Assembly (NCBI GenBank): GCA_018433085.1
Contig: JAHDRW010000008.1
Span: 248,001-312,000, forward strand
Origin: Deltaproteobacteria bacterium
GTDB lineage: Bacteria > Desulfobacterota > Desulfomonilia > UBA1062
Direction of reading: 5' to 3'
Length of the DNA stretch: 64,000 bases
In this document: one piece after another, positions 8,607 through 16,703 of the stretch
How positions within the stretch are numbered: position 1 is the stretch's first letter
Layout of the letters: each line of letters opens with the position of its first letter
Notes under the pieces: generated by a model
What the model saw: the letters and a program-made list of their open reading frames with translations, nothing else
Databases searched by the model: none
Told to the model about the DNA's origin: nothing
Made by a program: the position numbers and the translations under genes

Positions 8607-9035
8607 ATGTTTGGAAAGACCATATCGGAACTGAAGGTAGGAGATTTTGCGGAATTCGCAAAGACGATCAGCGAGACGGATATTTATCTCTTTGCAGGCG
8701 TTACAGGAGATCTCAACCCGGCCCACGTCAACGAGATCTATGCAAAAGACACCTTTTTCAAGACCCGAATTGCCCACGGGATGCTTCTGGCGGGTTTTAT
8801 CTCGGGGGTAATCGGCATGCAGCTCCCGGGGCCGGGCACCATCTATATCCGGCAGGAGCTCAACTTCTTGGATCCTGTCCGGATCGGCGACACGATTACC
8901 GCTCGGGTGGAGGTCGGGGAAATAAACATGGAGAAAAATCGTGTCGTCCTCAAGACCACCTGCATGAATCAAAACCAGGAAACGGTGCTGGACGGACAGG
9001 CCATGGTGAGCCCACCCAAGGCCCCCAAGCAGTAG
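8607..9035 (+). CDS. phaJ: MaoC-like (R)-specific enoyl-CoA hydratase (PhaJ type)
   Basis: A 142-residue single hot-dog-fold hydratase. The catalytic MaoC motif is present as AGVTGDLNPAHVNEIYA followed by HGMLLAGF, carrying the Asp and His used to add water to trans-2-enoyl-CoA with R stereochemistry. This reaction supplies (R)-3-hydroxyacyl-CoA from beta-oxidation to PHA synthase. The ATG at 8607 has AAGGAG seven bases upstream; an earlier in-frame ATG at 8577 lacks one. Its place after phaE-phaC supports a PhaJ role, although other MaoC hydratases look alike at this level. Confidence 0.82.
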   Translation: MFGKTISELKVGDFAEFAKTISETDIYLFAGVTGDLNPAHVNEIYAKDTFFKTRIAHGMLLAGFISGVIGMQLPGPGTIYIRQELNFLDPVRIGDTITARVEVGEINMEKNRVVLKTTCMNQNQETVLDGQAMVSPPKAPKQ

Positions 9036-9223
9036 AAACCATGACCTCCGGCCGCATACAAGAGAAGCGGCTCTTGAGCGGACAGATATCGTTTATCTTA
9101 GGGGGCATCCAGTGAGACTGGAGCGAGGGATCTTGCACGAATGAGCTTGCGGTCTTTCCGTTGCGGACCGGGCCTGCCGCTTAGGGCCTCTCTTGCGAGT
9201 CTCGTCAGGCCGTGGTGCCGGTT

Positions 9224-9787
9224 TTACGTTTTACGCCTTGAAGAGGTTCTCTTTTTCGCGGCCGTCTCCTCGGTCTCCTGCTTCTCTCGCCCGCCCCCTG
9301 TCTCGCTGAAGAGCTTCGAAAAGTTGACCATCATGTCCTGGAACTGCTGGGCCTGATCTTTCATCAGGGTCTGAAAAGCGGTGATTCCCTCACCCTGCGC
9401 AGATAGCTTCTCGTCCAGGATAGTGCGGAGACGGTGGATGTCTTCTTCCTGGCGCAGGGTTTTCTCCCTGAGCTCCTCGTAATCCTTCAGCAGGGCGTGG
9501 TATCCCGCAGGGGAAGGGTAGCCGCCCAACGGATTGCTCATCAGCGAGATGATCCCTCCCATGAACATCCTCTGAACGTCTTCCGCCGCCTTGAGGTAGG
9601 AGGTAAAATACCCTGGTATTTCCTGAAGAAAGAAATCCAAGCCCCACCACTTGCGGAACATCCCGAACATATCCTGGAAGTTCCCGAACCCCTCGGTCAT
9701 CATCCGCGAATACTCCTCCATGAGATTCTGCCCTCGGGCAGCGTTCAGGAAGGTGTTTCCCCAGAGCTCAAGTGCCTGTGTATCCAT
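9224..9787 (-). CDS. PhaE/phasin-like protein of unknown function
   Basis: A 187-residue, largely helical protein with aromatic, PhaE-like stretches in the first half (FRKWWGLDFFLQEIPGYFTSYLKAAEDVQRM), a coiled-coil middle (EELREKTLRQEEDIHRLRTILDEKL) and a strongly basic tail (AAKKRTSSRRKT). No catalytic motif is visible. It lies 15 bases downstream of the large PhaC-like hydrolase on the same strand, much as phaE pairs with phaC, so it may be that enzyme's partner or a granule protein that binds DNA through its tail. No family assignment is certain. Confidence 0.6.
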   Translation of the reverse strand: MDTQALELWGNTFLNAARGQNLMEEYSRMMTEGFGNFQDMFGMFRKWWGLDFFLQEIPGYFTSYLKAAEDVQRMFMGGIISLMSNPLGGYPSPAGYHALLKDYEELREKTLRQEEDIHRLRTILDEKLSAQGEGITAFQTLMKDQAQQFQDMMVNFSKLFSETGGGREKQETEETAAKKRTSSRRKT

Positions 9788-9802
9788 ACTCTTTCCCCTT
9801 TT

Positions 9803-11368
9803 TTACGACTGGTCGATCTCCAACTGAAACAGAACCGGGCCGCGGGCGTCGTTCTCGCCGAAACGCTTATCCAGCGAAAACTCCGACTTCGGATTGGACC
9901 AGGACGTGGCTATGGCAAGGTGTCCCTTTGGAAAACCGGTCACCTCCACATCGATGAAATCCTGGGGCGCGAGCGCGGTTTCCTTCTCCACCAGATCGTC
10001 GCGCTCCCCATAGCAGATGAGCCAGCGGTAGCCTTTGTCCTGCATGCGGTGGAGGTTGAGCTTTCTGCCGAAAAGCCGCACCGGCAGCGTCCCGTCGCTC
10101 GTGATGGGTATATTGTACGACCGGAAGCTCATCTTGGTGATCTCCAGGGGGAGATCGGTCCGCTCATACGAGAGCCAGTAGTTGATGGCCAGCGCCGTCT
10201 TGTTGAACTTCTCCCTCGGCCTGCCATCAGTGGAGAGCATCACCATGTCCCGGTAAAAGCTGATGAGCGGGAATTCGTCGTCGATGGCCCTGAGCTTGTA
10301 AACCCATCCCATCAGCTTGCCGTCGCCGACCTTGTTTCCGTTCGGAAGCGTTTTTGTTCCATAGGCAAGATCGTTGAACCTGGACGGGAGGTTGTGCAGA
10401 AAGTTGGCGAGCCCCGGACTTCTGGTTCCGTCCATGGGCGAGACGCAGGTGATGAGGGTATCCACCAGCCCGTCGAGTTCACCCGAGAGGAGCCCGCATA
10501 GCGAGGTAAAACCGCCCTGGCAGTACCCGCACAGGGTTACCTGCTTGCCGTGGCTGTTCTTTACGATCTCGGCGAAAGAGACGATATCCCGCACGTCATC
10601 TTCGCCGGTCATGACCTGAAAGGCAGGGGTCGTCCAGATATTCTTGGCGATGCGGACGTAGGTCGGGATCCCCTTGTTGGCAAAGGCATGCACGAAGCTC
10701 TTGTTTTCGCCGGGAAGGAATGCGAGGATATTTGTCCCCAGTACGAACGGGGGGATGACGACCACCGGTTTCGCGTCCTGTCTGACCGGGACGTCTCCAT
10801 GAGAAGGGAGCACCTGATAGAGCAGGAACCGATCCGTCTCTCCGGCCTTCCGGTATCCTGCCTGGTCGAAATGGAACCCGTACTCGTTTCGGATGTTGCG
10901 TATGGCCTCGGGATACTCGTACACGACCTTTTCCATGAGCCTTTCCCGCTCCGAAAACAGCTCGACCAGGTCTCTGCCGTCCCGGGAAAGAACGGTGTCG
11001 AGCCATGAGTCGGTGATCTCGTGGTACCGGGGAATATAGTACTGTCCTACCGTGGAGATGCTGGACTTCAGTGCCCTCAGCGCAAGCTGCTGGTTCAGAA
11101 AGAGCAGCTCGGTATAGTCCTGGATGGTCTGGGCAGGGTGGTACTCCAGAATCCTCCTGCTTTCAACGTCCTGAAAATAGCTCAGCGAGATGACGAAGGC
11201 ATCGATAAAGTCATGAAAGTACCGCAACAGGCCGTTGGCATAGATCTGGGAATCCCGAGCCTGTGCCAGAGAGGCATCCCACACCTTTTCCGATATGTCG
11301 TCGACATGCCCGAGGGTCTCTATCGGGAAGACCAACTCATCAAGGCTTCGAGCCTCGTTCGAAAGCAT
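9803..11368 (-). CDS. large PhaC-like alpha/beta hydrolase (PHA synthase family, second copy)
   Basis: A 521-residue protein of PHA synthase/polyester hydrolase type. The nucleophile box is LCGYCQGG (Cys283), with the acid at Asp457/458 (YGERDDLV) and the base at His483 (PKGHLAIA). IPPFVLGTNILAFLPGENKS matches the PhaC fold around residues 205-225. The ~200-residue N-terminal extension is unlike the class III subunit and closer in size to class I/II enzymes, yet the sequence is diverged, so synthase or depolymerase activity is open. The ATG at 11368 follows AGGAGAGAAGA; an upstream ATG would overlap the phasin gene and lacks a binding site. Confidence 0.75.
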   Translation of the reverse strand: MLSNEARSLDELVFPIETLGHVDDISEKVWDASLAQARDSQIYANGLLRYFHDFIDAFVISLSYFQDVESRRILEYHPAQTIQDYTELLFLNQQLALRALKSSISTVGQYYIPRYHEITDSWLDTVLSRDGRDLVELFSERERLMEKVVYEYPEAIRNIRNEYGFHFDQAGYRKAGETDRFLLYQVLPSHGDVPVRQDAKPVVVIPPFVLGTNILAFLPGENKSFVHAFANKGIPTYVRIAKNIWTTPAFQVMTGEDDVRDIVSFAEIVKNSHGKQVTLCGYCQGGFTSLCGLLSGELDGLVDTLITCVSPMDGTRSPGLANFLHNLPSRFNDLAYGTKTLPNGNKVGDGKLMGWVYKLRAIDDEFPLISFYRDMVMLSTDGRPREKFNKTALAINYWLSYERTDLPLEITKMSFRSYNIPITSDGTLPVRLFGRKLNLHRMQDKGYRWLICYGERDDLVEKETALAPQDFIDVEVTGFPKGHLAIATSWSNPKSEFSLDKRFGENDARGPVLFQLEIDQS

Positions 11369-11403
11369 TCTTCTCTCCTGTGGAGCGACCGCATCGAGGT
11401 CAC

Positions 11404-11679
11404 TTATTTCTTCTCTTTTTCCGGTGTCCCGAAATACTCGTCTACCTTCTGAAAATTCTCGTCCACAGACTTCTTGAACTCGTCCCTCCCCTTTTTGTAC
11501 GCGCCGATCCATTGGCTCAGCACGCTCTTTCCGTCATCAGGGAGCCAGTTCGCCTGGTCGAGAAAGGTTTTCGCCATTTTTTCCGTTTGTTCCTGGATCA
11601 TCATCATTGCATTGAAGCTGTTGTCAAAAGAAGACTTCTGAAAATCGATCATCTGCCTTACCGCCTTTTTCTGGTCCAT
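11404..11679 (-). CDS. short phasin-like protein 3
   Basis: A 91-residue helical protein, one of three paralogues on this strand. It shares the pattern DFQKSSFDN, QEQTEKM, FLDQANWLPDDGKS, YKKGRDEFKKSVDENF with the genes at 12193 and 12648. The composition and position in a PHA locus suggest a granule-coating protein; the family is not named with certainty. AAGGAGGAAAGGGC precedes the ATG at 11679. It starts 35 bases upstream of the large PhaC-like gene and is likely cotranscribed with it. Confidence 0.65.
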   Translation of the reverse strand: MDQKKAVRQMIDFQKSSFDNSFNAMMMIQEQTEKMAKTFLDQANWLPDDGKSVLSQWIGAYKKGRDEFKKSVDENFQKVDEYFGTPEKEKK

Positions 11680-11760
11680 GCCCTTTCCTCCTTCTGGATA
11701 TTTTTCATTCCTCTTTAAGGGATACCCCATGTGAGCCCTTCTTTCCTTACAGAGAAGCAC

Positions 11761-12192
11761 GGCTCATCGTCCTTGCGGCAAAGACGCTTCCGGATACTGC
11801 GGACGCAAAACATCCACGAACTCATCATCGGATACCTTCTTGAATAATACGAACCGGCCCGATTCTTTCAAGTTCGGCACTCTCCCCATGGCGGGCGGCT
11901 CCGTCCCGAACCGGCTGCGTCCTCAATCGGATCAGGCAGCTTCTTTCCCAAAAGATTTTGCGATCAGGCAGAGTCGTCAGGCTTCATGAAAAAGGGTTTG
12001 ATATTCCAAGATCTTTTCCCCTTTTTTTGCCCCGATCAGAGCGGACATCAACCATCGGGACTGAAAAACCGGGGAGCGCGTCCCACGCAATACATGGACA
12101 GAAGATCACGGTGCCCGCATGTGCCGACTTACAGGCACGACATTGATCTTCCGTTTTTTTCCTCTGTCCCGGCGATACTCCGGACTCTTTCA
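11761..12192. other. 432-base gap between phasin-like genes
   Basis: Apart from the weak 41-codon frame at 11764-11889, nothing convincing is seen on either strand: no hairpin followed by a T run, no RNA gene and no repeat. The stretch separates two phasin paralogues and could be the remnant of a lost copy; this is a guess. Confidence 0.4.
11764..11889 (-). CDS. possible small protein (41 residues)
   Basis: An ATG at 11889 opens a 41-codon frame ending in TGA at 11764, with the protein-like core GRFVLFKKVSDDEFVDVLRP. An in-frame stop lies shortly upstream and only a weak GGAG is found about 13 bases before the start. It lies between two phasin-like genes on the same strand. No homologue is recognised and it may be chance or a remnant. 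Confidence 0.25.
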   Translation of the reverse strand: MGRVPNLKESGRFVLFKKVSDDEFVDVLRPQYPEASLPQGR

Positions 12193-12603
12193 CTATTTTC
12201 CCGTACTCTTCGCAGCAGCCCTTCTCGCTTCAGCCGCGGTTCTGGATGTCTGCTGAGATGCACGCCGGGTTGTCTGCTGGGCCTGCTGCGCGGCCTTCTG
12301 TCCCGTCTCCTGAACCTGCATCGCAGCCCTCTGGGTCGCCTCGGCGGTAGACACGATATACGATTCCATCTTGTTGTACCCGTCGTCCATTACCCTCTTG
12401 AGGTCGTCCCTTCCTTTTTTGTACATGGTTCCCCATTCCATGATGATCTGTTTGCTTTCTTCGGGCATCCAGGGAATCCTGTCCAGGAACAGGGTGACCG
12501 ACTTCTCGGCCTGATCCTGCAAAGTGACCAGGTTCCTGTACATATTATCCAAGGCGGCTTTCTGGAAGTCAAAGGACTGCTTTACCATCGTTTTCTGATC
12601 CAT
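12193..12603 (-). CDS. short phasin-like protein 2 with Ala/Lys-rich tail
   Basis: A 136-residue protein. Residues 1-90 match the other two short paralogues (DFQKAALDN, LQDQAEKS, FLDRIPWMPEESK, YKKGRDDLKRVMDDGYNKME). The last ~45 residues are a low-complexity Ala/Gln/Thr/Arg/Lys tail (TTRRASQQTSRTAAEARRAA) reminiscent of the histone-H1-like tails of PhaF-type phasins that tie granules to the nucleoid. Role inferred. A GGGGGAT ribosome binding site precedes the ATG. Confidence 0.68.
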   Translation of the reverse strand: MDQKTMVKQSFDFQKAALDNMYRNLVTLQDQAEKSVTLFLDRIPWMPEESKQIIMEWGTMYKKGRDDLKRVMDDGYNKMESYIVSTAEATQRAAMQVQETGQKAAQQAQQTTRRASQQTSRTAAEARRAAAKSTGK

Positions 12604-12647
12604 CTCCGATCCCCCTTTTCTCTCTTCACCGCGCTCGAATACCGCGT

Positions 12648-12923
12648 CTAATGCACAACTCCCAGTGAAGAGGAGACATATCCTTCGAGTTGATCGAATC
12701 CATCGTCTATGGCCTTCTTGAAATCATCCCTGCCTTTCTTATACATATTCGTGCATTCGAGCAGGGCGCCCTTGCCCTCCGCAGGAAACCAGCCTGTCTG
12801 GTCCATGAACGCATTGAGCACCTTCTCGGCCTGATCCTGCAGAGTGATGATGGTTTCATAGCCGTTGTCAAAGGCCGCCTTCTGCAAATCAACCATCTGT
12901 AGGGCCATGGTCTTCATATCCAT
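12648..12923 (-). CDS. short phasin-like protein 1
   Basis: A 91-residue helical protein and first gene of the minus-strand phasin run. It has the shared pattern DLQKAAFDN, LQDQAEKVL, FMDQTGWFPAEGKG, YKKGRDDFKKAIDDGFDQLEGY. AAGGGAGGAG precedes the ATG. A strong promoter at 12967-12994 reads into it, which fits an abundant granule-surface protein. The phasin role is inferred from context and composition. Confidence 0.68.
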   Translation of the reverse strand: MDMKTMALQMVDLQKAAFDNGYETIITLQDQAEKVLNAFMDQTGWFPAEGKGALLECTNMYKKGRDDFKKAIDDGFDQLEGYVSSSLGVVH

Positions 12924-12966
12924 GATTCACTCCTCCCTTTCCTTTGAAAGCATTAATCTCAAATCA

Positions 12967-12994
12967 ATAATAGGGTCCTACGGTCATTTGTCAA
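12967..12994 (-). promoter_or_regulatory. strong sigma-70 promoter for the phasin-like genes
   Basis: On the minus strand TTGACA (12994-12989) is followed after 16 bases by TATTAT (12972-12967). The start point would lie about 40 bases before the ATG of the first phasin-like gene. Element A lies directly upstream of the -35 box. Confidence 0.7.
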
Positions 12995-13002
12995 GATAAT
13001 TA

Positions 13003-13013
13003 TTGCATTGCAA
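13003..13013. promoter_or_regulatory. candidate PhaR operator A (TTGC-ATT-GCAA)
   Basis: A perfect-armed inverted repeat TTGC-N3-GCAA, nine bases upstream of the phasin -35 box. Over 19 bases it matches element B at 15 positions. The binding protein is not known; PhaR is encoded next door. Confidence 0.5.
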
Positions 13014-13128
13014 CATACTGGATACGACGGCTTTATGCTCGTGTAATATGTGTTGATAATCTTTTATTATTATATAGTTATCATGATTATGGTTGCGTTT
13101 TTCATTCAGAGTGCCTGAGGTGTTTTTG

Positions 13129-13139
13129 TTGCGTTGTAA
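13129..13139. promoter_or_regulatory. candidate PhaR operator B (TTGC-GTT-GTAA)
   Basis: Near-palindromic TTGC-N3-GTAA, about 140 bases before phaR. It shares GTTTTTGTTGCG and then GTAACA with element C at 15328, almost 20 bases of near identity in two separate control regions. Confidence 0.5.
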
Positions 13140-13276
13140 CATTCGTTGTGGCTTTTGTCTTTCTCCTGTGGTATGGAATGGATGTCGTGTGTGGATGGAG
13201 AACCGGCGCGCCGGTATCAAGGAGGCCGGGCACAATTCTCCTTTGCATCCCGGGAAAGGCGATCCGGGAGGTCGAG

Positions 13277-13747
13277 ATGGCTGACAGAGAAAAACTGCTT
13301 TTAAAAAAATACGGGAACCGGCGTTTGTACGACACGAACCGGAGCGCCTATGTCACCCTGAGCCAGGTTGCCGACATCATCAAGCAGGGCGTGGACGTCG
13401 AGGTGATCGATGCGAAGACGCAGGAGGATGTGACCGCGTTCATCCTCACGCAGATCGTTCTTGAGCAGGCGCGGAGAAAGAATGCGCTGCTGCCGGTGGA
13501 GCTCCTCCATCTGATCATCCGCTACGGAGAGGATCTGCTCCAGGAATTTTTTCAGAAATACCTGGAACAGACCATTCATGGATACATTCAGTTCAAGAAG
13601 GCCATGGACGAACAGTTCAGCAAATGGGTCGATATGCAGCTGAACTATTCGGACATGGCGCACAAGACCCTCTCGGGGTTCACCCGGTTTCAGAATCTCT
13701 TCGGCCCGCCCCCGGATTCACCGGGGAAAAAAAACGACGAGGACTAG
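13277..13747 (+). CDS. phaR: PHA synthesis regulator PhaR
   Basis: A 156-residue regulator. Residues ~8-65 are the PhaR DNA-binding domain, with the diagnostic KKYGNRRLYDTNRSAYVTL and then DVEVIDAKTQEDVT. The C-terminal part resembles the phasin/PHA-binding region (LLQEFFQKYLEQTIHGYIQF). In known systems PhaR represses phasin and its own gene until it is titrated onto PHA granules. The ATG at 13277 follows GGGAGGTC. It is divergent from the phasin run, and repeated TTGC-N3-GYAA elements lie between them, a layout that fits autoregulation. Confidence 0.9.
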   Translation: MADREKLLLKKYGNRRLYDTNRSAYVTLSQVADIIKQGVDVEVIDAKTQEDVTAFILTQIVLEQARRKNALLPVELLHLIIRYGEDLLQEFFQKYLEQTIHGYIQFKKAMDEQFSKWVDMQLNYSDMAHKTLSGFTRFQNLFGPPPDSPGKKNDED

Positions 13748-13991
13748 GGTCCGAGCGTGACAGAGTCGGGCGGACGACGGATTCATCGGGTCGTTTTCCC
13801 CTCGCCCTTTTGCTGTCATGTGATGTCCTCTATCCAGGCACCTTGGACTCCTTCGATGTTTCAGGGCGGCATCCCTCTCTGCGGCCGATGCACCGGTTTT
13901 TCGATAATGGGTGCTCCCCTTATTTAAGACGACGCAACCGATCCCGGTTTATCGCCCGAAAAAGGGATTCCGTCAGGAAAGATTCCCGTTT

Positions 13992-15068
13992 TCAGCCGCT
14001 TACCACCATTTCCTTCAGGTCTGCAGAGGTGATCCTCGCCCCCGGCGCATAGGCGGCCTCGTCGATAAAGGCCAGGGCTGACGGCCATTCGTGCTGCAGG
14101 GCCCTTCTGCCCATGAACACGGAGATGTGCCCCGCCTGTGGGATCACGGCCTTGAAGATCTGGTCTCTGGGCGTCGAGGCATGGTGTTCGAGATTGTGCA
14201 CCTGCGGCACGAGGGTGATATCGTCCCTCTCGCCGGCAAGCAGGGCCAGGGGGCATGAGATGTCCTGAAGATCGACGTATTCACAGAGAACCTCCAGGGT
14301 GCCCTTGATCAGCCTGTTCTGCTTGAAGAGCTTTTCGACGGCCTGAAGATACCACCGCCCGGAAATGTCCTGCGTATACTCGTACCACCGGCTGAACTTT
14401 TTGGTCCTCTTCAGGTATTTCTCGTCGCGCACGTTGATCCAGAGGTTCAGATAATCCCGGACGAACCGGTCGTAGGCGTTCATCATTTTCCACCCCATGA
14501 GCATGAGGTCGCCCGACATGTTTCCCCCGCCGCATCCCACGAGGTACTGATAGTACATAAGGGGCAGGGCGTTGACCATATCCTGAATCTTCCCTCCTCC
14601 GGCCGCGAAGTCGATGGGTGCGGCCGCCAGCATGAGGCCGCGGATATCGTCGGGAAACAAGGCGGTATAGATCGCCGAGAGCCACCCGCCCTGGCACAGA
14701 CCCGCAAGGATCACGGGAGAACCCGCTTTCTTCACGCACATCATGGTCTGCTTCACCAGGTCGTCGATGGTCTCCTCCCGCCTGCTCAGGGTGCTCGATT
14801 TCCACTCGATGACATACACCGGGTGGGTTGTATGCCGCAGGCAGGTCTGTACCAGACTCTGGCCGGGGGCATAGTCGGCAATGCTGGAATGGTGACCGGC
14901 CTGGGGAGGAACGATCAGGATCGGATCGCCTGCGCGGTCTTCATCGAATCTCCTCAGGATAACCGCTTGATCTTCGAATATTTTTCTGTTCGGGGTGATG
15001 AATTCGGGTTTGCCGCGCGAGGAAGCGGTCTGATAAAATTTTATAAGGTCTGCATAAGGTGTATCCAT
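13992..15068 (-). CDS. PhaC/PhaZ-like alpha/beta hydrolase (third copy)
   Basis: A 358-residue enzyme with a cysteine lipase box LAGLCQGG (Cys125), acid Asp282/283 (AGERDDIT) and base His314 (AGHISVFMG). ILIVPPQAGHHSSIADY and VYVIEWKSS are PHA-synthase-superfamily features. Both PhaC polymerases and intracellular PHB depolymerases use Cys here, so the direction of the reaction cannot be told by eye; an intracellular depolymerase or short synthase is plausible. The ATG at 15068 has AAGGAG upstream. It is convergent with phaR and has operator element C upstream of its promoter. Confidence 0.72.
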   Translation of the reverse strand: MDTPYADLIKFYQTASSRGKPEFITPNRKIFEDQAVILRRFDEDRAGDPILIVPPQAGHHSSIADYAPGQSLVQTCLRHTTHPVYVIEWKSSTLSRREETIDDLVKQTMMCVKKAGSPVILAGLCQGGWLSAIYTALFPDDIRGLMLAAAPIDFAAGGGKIQDMVNALPLMYYQYLVGCGGGNMSGDLMLMGWKMMNAYDRFVRDYLNLWINVRDEKYLKRTKKFSRWYEYTQDISGRWYLQAVEKLFKQNRLIKGTLEVLCEYVDLQDISCPLALLAGERDDITLVPQVHNLEHHASTPRDQIFKAVIPQAGHISVFMGRRALQHEWPSALAFIDEAAYAPGARITSADLKEMVVSG

Positions 15069-15243
15069 GGCGCAACTCCTTCGTGTTTGATTTTTCCCGT
15101 TGATTTTGAAGAATATCGGTGTGCTGGAAACGGAAGGGGGCGGCAAGAAACCGATGATCAATCGATGAGACCAAAGGTACTGCCCTTGACTCTGGCACTG
15201 GAAATGGTGCAAATACAGTTCGTTGATGCCCTTTCACCCCTTC

Positions 15244-15272
15244 TTTATACATCTTTTCCCAGTGTCCGTCTA
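15244..15272 (-). promoter_or_regulatory. possible promoter of the third PhaC-like gene
   Basis: On the minus strand TAGACG (15272-15267), 17 bases, then TATAAA (15249-15244). The -10 is good, the -35 fair. The predicted leader is about 170 bases. Confidence 0.4.
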
Positions 15273-15327
15273 GGGGGAAGCGATCATTGATGATATCTTC
15301 GATTATCTGGGATTTTCATGGTTTTTG

Positions 15328-15338
15328 TTGCGGAGTAA
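15328..15338. promoter_or_regulatory. candidate PhaR operator C (TTGC-GGA-GTAA)
   Basis: Third copy of the TTGC-N3-GYAA element, with flanks GTTTTTGTTGCG and GTAACA shared with element B. It lies about 55 bases upstream of the -35 box of the hydrolase promoter. Confidence 0.45.
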
Positions 15339-15530
15339 CAGGGCGTTATTTCAAGAAGATACCCCTGCGCCTCGTACATGCCGGTCGCATGCACGCCGGA
15401 TTTTTCCTCTTGGGCATGGAAGGACATCTCTTCCTATCGACAGCGAGCTCGAGAAAGTCCTGGACCCGATTCAGGCATCGGGCACCTGTTTGCTTTCCCT
15501 GCGCGGTTTTTTGAGACCGGGCTTTTTCGC

Positions 15531-16700
15531 TTATGCATCTCCGGCGGAAGCGGAAACGACCTCTGCAAGATCTTTCACCCTCAGCCGGTCCTGAACCCCT
15601 TCGGCCTTCACGGCATCGTCCAGCATGCGGTAGCACTGGGGGCAGGAGACCACCAGGGTGCCGGCGCCGGTATCGAGGGCCTCCCTGACGCGGACGCGGC
15701 TGGAGAGGTCAGGTCCGGTCCCGAGCATATCGGTGAAGAAGTTCCCTCCTCCCCCGCCGCAGCACAGGGCATTCTGCATGGACCGGTCCATCTCCCGGAT
15801 CGTGATTCCCCGCACCCCGCCCAGAACCCGGCGGGAGGAGAAGTATTCCTTGTTCCACCTGCCGAGGTAGCAGGGATCGTGGTAGGTCACCTTCTCCCGG
15901 AGTTCCCCCGGAACGAGAGCGCCCTTCTCGATGAGCAGCGCCAGGACCTGTGAGTAGTGGTACACCTCAAAGGTCCCTCCCAGGGCGGGGTAATCCTTGC
16001 GCATGGTATGGAACGAATGGGGGGAGACGGTGATGATCTTATCCACGCCTTTGCGTTTGAAGGCCTCGATATTCCTGCTTGCCAGGAAATCCGCAAGCGA
16101 CTGCTCCCCCGATGCCCGCAAATCGTTCCCGTCGTCGAGCTCTTCGCCTTTGAGAATCCCGAAGGAGAGGCCTGCCTGTTTGAAGAGCACCGCCGCCGAC
16201 CTGATCATCCTCATGCCCAGATCGTCAAAGGATGCCACGCTCCCGGCGTACAGCAGGTACTCCTGCCCGTTGAATTCCTCGATGTCGAGGTCTCTGGCCC
16301 ACTGGTCGGTCTCTTCGACCGGCCTCTTGTAGGGGTTGCCGGATATGGACACGGCCTTGAAATAATCGCGGACCCGGGGCGGGATTCTCCCCTCCTCCAC
16401 CAGATCCCGGCGCGCCGCGATGAAGACGTCCACGAGCCTGTCCTTGATCTTGTCCATGGCGCACGCCTCCACGCAGTTGCCGCAGGTGACGCAGGAAAAG
16501 ATGATCTCGTTGAACCGTTCCGAGGGAACGATCTCACCCTCGACCCATGCCCGGATGAGCCACATCCTGCCGCCCGAGGAAAAGGACTCGAAGCGGTGTT
16601 TGAGATAGGCCGGGCAGTTGAAATCCGCATAATTGGTGGGCAGCTTGCACCACCCGCACCGGAAGCACCGGTGGAGGATATCCCTGTATTCACTGTCCAT
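15531..16700 (-). CDS. CCG-domain iron-sulfur oxidoreductase (HdrD/GlcF-like)
   Basis: A 389-residue soluble electron-transfer protein. Residues ~10-85 carry two 4Fe-4S motifs (CFRCGWC with a later C, and CVTCGNCVEAC). The C-terminal half has CCG-type cysteine clusters: HDPCYLGRW, ALCCGGGGG and SCPQCYRM. No membrane helix is visible. It ends the nine-gene operon, three bases after the FAD oxidase, so the two probably form one complex like GlcD-GlcF, passing electrons from a flavin to a quinone or disulfide-type acceptor. The acceptor is unknown. Confidence 0.82.
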   Translation of the reverse strand: MDSEYRDILHRCFRCGWCKLPTNYADFNCPAYLKHRFESFSSGGRMWLIRAWVEGEIVPSERFNEIIFSCVTCGNCVEACAMDKIKDRLVDVFIAARRDLVEEGRIPPRVRDYFKAVSISGNPYKRPVEETDQWARDLDIEEFNGQEYLLYAGSVASFDDLGMRMIRSAAVLFKQAGLSFGILKGEELDDGNDLRASGEQSLADFLASRNIEAFKRKGVDKIITVSPHSFHTMRKDYPALGGTFEVYHYSQVLALLIEKGALVPGELREKVTYHDPCYLGRWNKEYFSSRRVLGGVRGITIREMDRSMQNALCCGGGGGNFFTDMLGTGPDLSSRVRVREALDTGAGTLVVSCPQCYRMLDDAVKAEGVQDRLRVKDLAEVVSASAGDA

Positions 16701-16703
16701 GTG

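Larger units (their letters stand above)
12924..13276. promoter_or_regulatory. divergent control region between phasins and phaR (353 bases)
   Basis: This stretch holds no gene. It is clearly AT-rich between about 12950 and 13090, unlike its surroundings, and contains the phasin promoter, two copies of the TTGC-N3-GYAA element and a candidate -35 TTGATA for phaR. It is best read as the shared regulatory region of the divergent phasin run and phaR. Confidence 0.7.
15069..15530. promoter_or_regulatory. 462-base gap upstream of the third PhaC-like gene
   Basis: No supported gene on either strand. It holds a promoter-like pair at 15244-15272 reading into the hydrolase and operator element C at 15328-15338. 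The part nearest 15531 lies just downstream of the CCG-protein operon; no T-tailed hairpin was found there. Confidence 0.5.

Noticed and set aside
6038-8972. Two long minus-strand frames opposite phaC and the GAF gene
   Set aside because: Shadows of phaC and the GAF/phaJ genes; sequence is low-information and unlike any family.
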